Shown here one piece after another: positions 1 to 4,795 of a stretch of DNA of 9,211 nt. The translations under genes and the position numbers were made by a program. The notes beneath the pieces are model-generated. The model had not been told where the DNA came from, ran no database searches, and saw nothing but the letters and a program-made list of their open reading frames with translations. The stretch's first letter is position 1; the number at the start of each line of letters is the position of its first letter. Source of the stretch: Bifidobacteriaceae bacterium (GTDB lineage: Bacteria > Actinomycetota > Actinomycetes > Actinomycetales > WQXJ01); assembly GCA_031266115.1 (NCBI GenBank), contig JAISBQ010000172.1, forward strand, positions 1-9,211. The letters are read 5' to 3'.

Positions 1-849
1 GACCCCGGGCAGGCCCCACAACGGGTGATCCTGGGGCAACGGCTCGGGGTCCACCACATCGAGCGCGGCGGTGAGCCTCCCCGCGCGCAGTTCGGCCACC
101 AGGGCGTCGGTGTCCACCACCCAGCCGCGGGCCGCGTTGACCAGGGTCGCCCCATCCGGCATCGCCGCGAGGAACTCGGCGTCCACCAGATGCCGGGTAG
201 CCGAATTGGCGGAGACCAAGACCACCACCACACCGTGACTCCCGATCAGGCCGGGTAGCTCATCCACGCCACGGACACCCGGGCGGGCCCTGCGGCCCAC
301 CATCGTGACCATGGCCCCGAACGCCCGCACACGGACCGCGAACTGCTCCGCGAGGTCGCCGGCACCCAACACCAAGACCCGCTCCCCCACCAACGTGGGC
401 GCCATAATCTCGGGCGCATCCCACTCGTGGCGGTCCTGCGCGCGGACCCATCGCGGCACCTCGCGGCGCACTCCGAGCAACAGCGCCATCGCCAATTCGG
501 CCGTGGACGGCCCGTGGGCGCCACGCGCATTGGAGACCATGAACCGCTCCGGCACGCCTCGCAGCAGGTCAACCCCCGCGGTCAGCGTCTGGATCAGCTC
601 GATACTCGGAATCTGGGCCACGATCGGCGCAATCTCGGCCCACGGCTGGTTATCCACCACGATGGCGCGCGCCGGCGGGTCATGAGACGGGACCACCATC
701 GGTCCCTGCCCGGCGCGGCGGTCCGGCTCAGACAAGGTCCGCCCGCCGCTTTTCACCAGCACGGCGGACAGCTCGGGAACAGCATCGACAGCCAGAGCCA
801 CCCGCTCAGCGGGCACCACGACGCTCAGTATCGCCAGTCGGTCAACCAA
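1..849 (-). CDS. D-isomer-specific 2-hydroxyacid dehydrogenase, C-terminus cut by window edge
   Basis: A cytoplasmic NAD(P)-dependent oxidoreductase that interconverts 2-keto acids and D-2-hydroxy acids; the exact substrate cannot be read from sequence. Translating the minus strand gives 283 codons without a stop. The Rossmann fold is clear: VLVLGAGDLAEQF with its glycine motif at about residues 162-167, after MVSNARGAHGPSTAELAMAL, which is the usual segment ahead of it. NAARG at about 238-242 supplies the catalytic Arg (241), and DVVDPEPLP supplies the catalytic Glu (269). The His of the usual Pro-His pair and roughly the last 30-40 residues lie beyond position 1. I chose the TTG at 849-847 because it is 11 bases after the stop of the upstream gene and gives a sensible N-terminus (VDRLAILSVVV); GTG at 819 or 816 is possible. 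The Shine-Dalgarno sequence is weak, so translation may be coupled to the gene at 861-1688. Candidates include hydroxypyruvate/glyoxylate reductase or a phosphoglycerate dehydrogenase-like enzyme. Confidence 0.88.
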   Translation of the reverse strand, partial: MVDRLAILSVVVPAERVALAVDAVPELSAVLVKSGGRTLSEPDRRAGQGPMVVPSHDPPARAIVVDNQPWAEIAPIVAQIPSIELIQTLTAGVDLLRGVPERFMVSNARGAHGPSTAELAMALLLGVRREVPRWVRAQDRHEWDAPEIMAPTLVGERVLVLGAGDLAEQFAVRVRAFGAMVTMVGRRARPGVRGVDELPGLIGSHGVVVVLVSANSATRHLVDAEFLAAMPDGATLVNAARGWVVDTDALVAELRAGRLTAALDVVDPEPLPQDHPLWGLPGV

Positions 850-860
850 CGCGGTACTCG

Positions 861-1688
861 TCAGCTCAGCTCGAACGTCACGTCGCCCGATTCGACCCCA
901 GCCACCGTGAAGACCGCATGGTACGTGCCGTTGCCGGGCTCGGTCATCAGGTAGGCCTCGCACGTGGGCGCCGACCGCTCGCGGCTCCACGGCACCAGGA
1001 GTGCCTCGGTGGCCCCTGGCTCCAGCAGCACAACTTCCTGGCCGGTCTCCGGCGATGTGGCCGCTCCGGGCGGCGGCGCCAGAACGTCATCGGCGGCGGA
1101 GTTCGACGTGTCGGGATCCGGCACCACCACACCCGTCTCCGCGTCGCCGGTGGAGTCCTCGGCCCCGGTGTCATCCAGTTCGGCGAGGAGCTCCTCGTCA
1201 CTTTGGCTCGTCAGCGCATCCTGCGGCTGGGTCTGGTCATCACTCGCTCCGCTGACGGTTCCGGCAGCTGGTTGGTCGCAGTTGTCATCCGAATCGAAAA
1301 TGCGATCGTCACCGGATGTCACGTGGACATGGACGGCGGACGGGTCGATCACGCACTTGATCCCACCCTTGTTGCGCACCGCCACCGTGAACGTGGGCTT
1401 GGCTGGGTTGGCGAATGAGGAATCGGTTGCCTCGGCCTCGACTTCAATGTCGGTCTGCGTGCAATCGGGCACCTGCGCCGTCGGCGATTCGCTCAGCGCC
1501 GATTCCAACGGCGCGCTTCCCGACGGCGTCGCCACAACGTCCCCTTCGCCCCCACCACCGCTGGCGGCGGCCTTGACAATCATGACGATCACCACAAGCA
1601 GGACGATGGCGGCCCCCACAACCAGCGCCCGGCGCCGCCAGTAGACGGCAGGTGGCTCTGGGCCCACCGGATGCATGATGGTACTCAC
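861..1688 (-). CDS. membrane-anchored extracytoplasmic protein of unknown function with an acidic linker
   Basis: Function unknown. The 275-residue protein has a short cytoplasmic N-terminus with a positive WRRR stretch (17-20), one hydrophobic helix at about 21-39, then an outside domain, so it should be a single-pass membrane protein or have an uncleaved signal. Four cysteines (76, 112, 137, 243) could form two disulfides. The motifs CTQTDIEV, FTVAVRNKGGIKC, SGDDRIFDSDDNC, LLEPGATEALLVPW and SAPTC, ending in a beta-rich FTVAGVESGDVTFEL, match from memory a common actinobacterial Ig-like family with the pattern SGxDRIW...C...LxPG...W...C. In that family the stretch between the DNC cysteine and LxPG is short; here it holds about 70 extra residues (about 141-213) rich in Asp, Glu, Ser, Thr and Pro. 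The start is GTG at 1688; ATG at 1676 (residue 5) is possible, but a -10 box lies seven bases from the GTG. It sits between hemH and the dehydrogenase, all on one strand. Confidence 0.85.
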   Translation of the reverse strand: MSTIMHPVGPEPPAVYWRRRALVVGAAIVLLVVIVMIVKAAASGGGGEGDVVATPSGSAPLESALSESPTAQVPDCTQTDIEVEAEATDSSFANPAKPTFTVAVRNKGGIKCVIDPSAVHVHVTSGDDRIFDSDDNCDQPAAGTVSGASDDQTQPQDALTSQSDEELLAELDDTGAEDSTGDAETGVVVPDPDTSNSAADDVLAPPPGAATSPETGQEVVLLEPGATEALLVPWSRERSAPTCEAYLMTEPGNGTYHAVFTVAGVESGDVTFELS

Positions 1689-1701
1689 GGCTACCAGGGT
1701 A
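1689..1701 (-). promoter_or_regulatory. candidate leaderless promoter for the membrane protein gene
   Basis: On the minus strand TACCCT (1701-1696) is followed by exactly seven bases and then the GTG start at 1688, while no convincing Shine-Dalgarno sequence is present. This fits the actinobacterial leaderless pattern in which a TANNNT -10 box places transcription start on the start codon. The same nonamer CCATACCCT stands at the same distance before the alarmone synthetase gene. No clear -35 is visible. A short hairpin (GGCGG, loop TTT, CCGCC at 1706-1718) lies just upstream. Confidence 0.5.
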
Positions 1702-1749
1702 TGGGGGCGGTTTCCGCCGGGAGGTCACGGCACGCCGATGACGACTGGA

Positions 1750-2976
1750 TCACCGAACTGCCGGGCCGCCATCGGCGGCGGTCCATCCGTCGGTGTGGCC
1801 ATGGATCAGGGAGGCGAGAGCATCGATCCACGCGGGCTCGGCGTTGAGGCACGGGATGCGGACAAACCGGCCGCCCCCGGCCGTGGTAAAGGCCTCCCGG
1901 TTGAGCAGCTGAATCTCCTCCAGGGTCTCCAGGCAATCGGCTACGAAGCCGGGGCAGAACACATCGACGCGGGCGGTTCCGGCCGCTCCCAGCCGGCGAA
2001 CCGTGTCGATGGTCGCTGGGGGCAACCACCTGCTCGGGCCGAACTTCGATTGGAAGGTGGTCAGGCACTGGGTCTCGTCCAGGCCGAGGCGGACTCGCAG
2101 CGCCGCGGCGGTGGCCAGGCACTCGGACCGATAAGGGTCGCCCTTGTCCACCATGGCGACGGGGAGGCCGTGAAAGGAGAGCACGAGCCTCTCGCCGGCC
2201 GCGAAATCCGGGCGACCCTCGTCGCGCCACGTCGCCTCCACCCGCTGGGCCAAGGCCTCGATATAGCGCGACGCTGTGGGGAAGGACCGGATCAGCCGCA
2301 ACTCCGGCTGATCGCGGCGGTGGGCGAGATGGGCGGCAAGAGCGTCGTAAATGGTGGCGACCGTGGTCTGGGAGTACTGCGGATACATCGGCACCACCAA
2401 GATCTGGCGCACTCCCTCAGCCTGGAGTTCATCCACCACGGGGCCGATGGCGGGGCTCCCGTACCGCATGGCCGGCCGGACCACGTAGGCGGGAGGGTCG
2501 GTGGGCATGGTTCTGGTGGGGGCATGGGTGGGAGTGGTGGGAGGGCCGGTGGACGCCGCGGGGGGGGCGGCGGGAGTGCCGAGGGCTCCAGGGGTGACGG
2601 CGGGTCCGGCCGGAGCCGCAGGCGAAGGGGGGACCCCAGGCCAGGCGCGGCCTTCGCTGGGCTCACGAGAACCGTTCAAGGCGGCAGCCAGCGCAGCCGC
2701 CTGTTCGCGAGAATGGACGAGGATGGGCGAACCGCCGGGGTACCAGACGGACGCGTACTTCGCGGCCGAAGCCCGCGAGCGCACCGGCAAGATGCACACC
2801 TCCAAGCACACACGCCACGGGACGGCTGGGGCCTCGATGACCCGGCGGTCAGTGAGGAATTCGCGCAGGAACCGGCGCACGGCAGCCGGACTCGGTTCGC
2901 TGGGGGTCCCGAGGTTGACCAGGATCACGCCGATCGGCGCGGTGGCGGCGTGGCAAGGAGGCAGGCTGGGGGCCAA
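1750..2976 (-). CDS. hemH: ferrochelatase, Gram-negative-like, with a 62-residue Pro/Ala/Thr-rich insert
   Basis: Inserts Fe(II) into a porphyrin at the end of heme synthesis; cytoplasmic or membrane-associated. The start is TTG at 2976, served by AGGAGG at 2993-2988 (11-base gap), giving 408 residues. Visible family segments in order: GVILVNLGTPSEPSPAAVRR, FLTDRRVIEAP, ILPVRSRASAAKYASVW, GGSPILVHSREQ, AMRYGSPAI, VVPMYPQYSQTT, LVLSFHGLP with the catalytic His (about residue 269), TTFQSKFGPSRWL, and VFCPGFVADCLETLEEI with the conserved Glu (about 350). This wording resembles E. coli-type protoporphyrin ferrochelatase (recalled sequence, about 320 residues) more than the actinobacterial coproporphyrin enzyme CpfC. 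The extra length is mostly a low-complexity stretch at about residues 102-163, where E. coli has a short link. Catalytic residues are intact, so it is probably active. The reading frame is open further upstream, but that part looks non-coding. First gene of a minus-strand set; a possible iron-box repeat lies 72 bases upstream. Confidence 0.93.
   Translation of the reverse strand: MAPSLPPCHAATAPIGVILVNLGTPSEPSPAAVRRFLREFLTDRRVIEAPAVPWRVCLEVCILPVRSRASAAKYASVWYPGGSPILVHSREQAAALAAALNGSREPSEGRAWPGVPPSPAAPAGPAVTPGALGTPAAPPAASTGPPTTPTHAPTRTMPTDPPAYVVRPAMRYGSPAIGPVVDELQAEGVRQILVVPMYPQYSQTTVATIYDALAAHLAHRRDQPELRLIRSFPTASRYIEALAQRVEATWRDEGRPDFAAGERLVLSFHGLPVAMVDKGDPYRSECLATAAALRVRLGLDETQCLTTFQSKFGPSRWLPPATIDTVRRLGAAGTARVDVFCPGFVADCLETLEEIQLLNREAFTTAGGGRFVRIPCLNAEPAWIDALASLIHGHTDGWTAADGGPAVR
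2488..2673 (-). repeat. low-complexity Pro/Ala/Thr-rich insert inside hemH
   Basis: About 62 codons between the AALAAALNG helix and AYVVRPAMRYGSP code for mostly Pro, Ala, Thr and Gly (for example TPAAPPAASTGPPTTPT). The plus strand is strongly G-rich here, with a run of eight G at 2560-2567. It also fits the G-quadruplex pattern at 2518-2545, where runs of three to five G are separated by loops of 3, 1, 6 and 1 bases, on the template strand of hemH. No periodic DNA unit is obvious, so this is compositional low complexity rather than a clean tandem repeat. Confidence 0.75.
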
Positions 2977-2987
2977 GGAGCGGCAGA

Positions 2988-2993
2988 CCTCCT
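2988..2993 (-). promoter_or_regulatory. Shine-Dalgarno site that decides the hemH start
   Basis: The minus strand reads GTGAGGAGGTC here, the strongest Shine-Dalgarno match near the hemH N-terminus. It stands 11 bases before TTG at 2976. The alternative GTG at 3027 has no such site, and the protein upstream of residue 1 does not look like ferrochelatase. Confidence 0.6.
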
Positions 2994-3047
2994 CACGTGG
3001 ACAATGCGCGGGTGGGATGAAGCCCACGATGCGCGGTTGCGGTGCGT

Positions 3048-3065
3048 GGTTAGTGTGCCCTAACC
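3048..3065. promoter_or_regulatory. inverted repeat upstream of hemH, possible DtxR/IdeR-type iron box
   Basis: GGTTAGTGTGCCCTAACC is a perfect 6+6 inverted repeat (GGTTAG / CTAACC) with a six-base centre. These are the half-site letters of the DtxR/IdeR box, whose consensus is TTAGGTTAGGCTAACCTAA, but the spacing is longer. Aligned from 3050 in one register, about 12 of 19 positions fit. It lies in the divergent hemH-hypA gap, 72 bases before the hemH start and 125 before hypA. An iron regulator on a ferrochelatase promoter would make sense, but this is inference; another dimeric regulator is equally possible. Confidence 0.4.
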
Positions 3066-3130
3066 GTGGCAGACGGGGCAATCGGGCCGTGGGACGATGG
3101 CGGCGCGCCAGGTCAGGCGGCCGGGACACG

Positions 3131-3175
3131 TTGGCGAGCGGCACGCTGGCAAGTGGCGCGCTGACACGTGGCGGG
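3131..3175 (+). repeat. three 15-bp units in the hemH-hypA gap, related to the glycerate-kinase repeat
   Basis: Three consecutive degenerate 15-mers: TTGGCGAGCGGCACG, CTGGCAAGTGGCGCG and CTGACACGTGGCGGG. The first twelve bases of unit one are identical to the core of the 15-bp unit repeated inside glycerate kinase. Translated in the phase used there they give xLASG/xLTRG, but that frame is not the hypA frame and no gene is supported here. The last unit runs into the hypA Shine-Dalgarno stretch at 3174-3181. Confidence 0.65.
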
Positions 3176-3189
3176 AGGGGGCAAGCACC

Positions 3190-3528
3190 ATGCACGAACT
3201 GTCGCTATGCCGTTCGATCTACACGATCGTGCGCAGGGCCGTCCCCGACAGGCGCGTGGTCGCGATCCTGCTCGACGTGGGCGCGCTACGCCAAGTGGTG
3301 GCGCCCACGCTCGAATACTGCTGGAGGATCGTCACCGAAGACACGGCGTTGGCGGGCAGTGACCTGCGCGTCCGCACCATCCCGGGGGCACTGTAATGCA
3401 GGGAGTGTGGTGCGCGGACTGCGATTGGCCGCCAGCTTCGCCTGGCCTGCGACGCCTGTGCATCCACACGGGTCTGCGTGGTGGCCGGCGAAGAGTTCAT
3501 GGTCCGCTCGGTCGACGTAGGCGATTGA
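3190..3528 (+). pseudogene. hypA: hypA, nickel chaperone for metalloenzyme maturation, broken by an in-frame TAA at codon 69
   Basis: HypA binds nickel through its N-terminal Met-His, carries a structural zinc finger, and works with HypB to load nickel into [NiFe]-hydrogenase (in some bacteria urease). The first part is canonical: MHELSLCRSIYTIV, LLDVGALRQVVAPTLEYCW, EDTALAGSDLRVRTIPGAL. TAA then stands at 3394-3396. Without any frame change the next codons read CRECGART, ACDACASTRVC and GEEFMVRSVDV, which is the HypA zinc domain with both Cys pairs, ending at TGA 3526-3528. Counted through, the gene is 112 codons, the normal family length (about 113). One substitution, most simply CAA to TAA, would explain it. 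A 68-residue product lacks the zinc finger and is probably inactive. GGAGGGGG (3174-3181) is a good Shine-Dalgarno site eight bases before ATG. A sequencing error remains possible, as does readthrough. Confidence 0.85.
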
Positions 3529-3576
3529 CCTCGGCGACCGGGCAGGCTGCGACCCGCGCCTGAGCACCTTCCCCCA

Positions 3577-3741
3577 ATCGAGATTGCGCAATAGCAGGCT
3601 TCGGCGCCTACTTCGCCATCGAGATTGCGGAATAACAGACTTCGAGCACCGTCTTGGCGTCTTTACGGCCTGCGTAGTCTGTTATTCCGCAATCTCGATC
3701 TGCCGACCCCCTCGCGAAACCTGCTAAACGACAATCTCGAT
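3577..3741. repeat. nested inverted-repeat element A-B-B'-A' between hypA and hypB (MITE/REP-like)
   Basis: Four related units of about 22-30 bp begin with ATCGAGATTG. A (3577-3598) and B (3618-3641) are direct copies 41 bases apart. B' (3676-3699) is an exact 24-bp reverse complement of B, leaving a 34-base loop. A' (3720-3741) matches the reverse complement of A at 17 of 22 positions, sharing both ends (ATCGAGATTG and TAGCAGG) and differing only in the middle five. The whole forms a nested palindrome of 165 bp with 10-bp perfect ends. In A and B the similarity runs on as CTTCG. It is more AT-rich than its neighbours. No transposase and no clear target-site duplication are seen. The rest of the 3529-3851 gap holds no gene that I can support. 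Confidence 0.8.
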
Positions 3742-3785
3742 GCCCACCGGTGCGCGGGGGAACGTCGGGATGCGCGCGGTTCAGG

Positions 3786-3799
3786 TAGGGTCCGAAGGA
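3786..3799 (+). promoter_or_regulatory. weak candidate promoter for hypB
   Basis: TAGGGT at 3786-3791 fits TANNNT, and an A at 3799 seven bases later could be a start point, giving a leader of about 53 bases before hypB. No -35 is recognisable. The only support is the box itself and the need for a promoter after the 323-bp gap. Confidence 0.25.
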
Positions 3800-3851
3800 T
3801 CCGCCTCGGAGGCCATCCGGGACCGAGGGCCAAGAATGAAGGGATCAACCC

Positions 3852-4763
3852 ATGGGGCGTTTCCACCGCCACGACGACGGCACCGCGCACAGCCACTCCC
3901 ACGGGGACCACGAGCACTCCCACGGGCACGCACCCCACACCCACGCCCGCGGCGACCACCCCCACACCCACCCCCATGCCGACGATGACGCATCCGACGT
4001 CCACGACCACCCACACCCGCCCACCCCACCCCGCGAGGACCGCGCCGAGTTGGTGGGCGACCACTCCGGGTATGACACCGGACTCGAGCGGATCGATGTC
4101 CTGGAACGGATATTCGACGAGAACGACGCCGCCGCGGCCGCCAATCGGGCAGCATTCGACGCAGCCGGCGTGACGGCCGTCAACCTCATGTCGTCCCCCG
4201 GCGCGGGCAAGACCACCCTGCTCGCCGCGACGCTGAGGGCGCTGACGGGGTCGGTGAGGGCCGGCATCGTCGAGGGGGATATCGCGACCGCGCTCGATGC
4301 GGACCGGCTGCGTGGGCTCGCCGCCCAAGTGGCGCTGCTCAACACGGGCGACGGGTTTGGGGGCGAATGCCATCTGGACGCCCCGATGGTCGCACGAGCC
4401 CTGCGGGACCTGGACCTGGAGGCACTGGACCTGGTGCTGATCGAGAACGTGGGGAACCTTGTCTGCCCAGCCGAGTTCGACGTGGGCGCCCACCGCAAGG
4501 CCATGATCTTCTCGGTCACCGAGGGAGTGGACAAGCCGCTGAAGTATCCGGTGATGTTCCGGGTGGTCGAGGCCGTGGTGATCAACAAGACGGACCTGCT
4601 CCCCTACCTCGATGTCGACCTCGCCGAGTTCGAGGCGAACCTGCGGACTGTCAATCCGGATGCTCGCGTGATCCGGACCAGCGCCACCACGGGCGAGGGC
4701 CTGGACGCCTGGCTCGCCTGGCTGATCCCAGGGTGGTCGGAGGTTGGCTCCACAGACGCCTGA
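3852..4763 (+). CDS. hypB: HypB, GTPase for nickel insertion, with a histidine-rich N-terminus
   Basis: A cytoplasmic SIMIBI-class GTPase that drives nickel delivery with HypA. The first 55 of 303 residues contain 18 His (MGRFHRHDDG, HSHSHGDHEHSHGH, HPHTHPH), a probable nickel store; the CxxCGC motif of some HypB proteins is absent. After a linker comes the usual DHSGY...IDVLERIFDEND helix (69-92). GTPase motifs are all present: P-loop SPGAGKTT (115-122), EGDIATALDADR (141-152), ENVGN (198-202), NKTD (245-248) and SATTGEG (277-283). The metal-site Cys173-His174 pair (GGECH) and Cys205 (LVCP) are conserved. AAGGGA at 3839-3844 is a suitable Shine-Dalgarno site seven bases before ATG. Length and wording match mycobacterial-type HypB. 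The protein looks intact although its partner hypA is broken; no other hyp, hydrogenase or urease gene is in the window. Confidence 0.97.
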   Translation: MGRFHRHDDGTAHSHSHGDHEHSHGHAPHTHARGDHPHTHPHADDDASDVHDHPHPPTPPREDRAELVGDHSGYDTGLERIDVLERIFDENDAAAAANRAAFDAAGVTAVNLMSSPGAGKTTLLAATLRALTGSVRAGIVEGDIATALDADRLRGLAAQVALLNTGDGFGGECHLDAPMVARALRDLDLEALDLVLIENVGNLVCPAEFDVGAHRKAMIFSVTEGVDKPLKYPVMFRVVEAVVINKTDLLPYLDVDLAEFEANLRTVNPDARVIRTSATTGEGLDAWLAWLIPGWSEVGSTDA

Positions 4764-4795
4764 TACGGGGTCCTCGCCGTCCCGGGTGCGAGACA

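Noticed and set aside
1675..3063. Long plus-strand open frame (462 codons) opposite hemH
   Set aside because: Its protein is Gly/Arg-rich without recognisable motifs, while the opposite strand encodes a clear ferrochelatase; a GC-rich antisense shadow.
2977..3195. N-terminal extension of hemH using an upstream ATG at 3195
   Set aside because: It would cross the inverted repeat and the 15-bp units, reads as low-complexity Pro/Arg/Leu, and the AGGAGG site favours TTG 2976.
3396..3545. An ATG overlapping the hypA TAA (TAATG) that could restart translation
   Set aside because: It is in a different frame from the zinc domain and gives a Pro/Arg-rich peptide without family features.
3642..3675. 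Invertible DNA segment between B and B'
   Set aside because: Only 34 bases lie between the inverted repeats and no recombinase gene is nearby.
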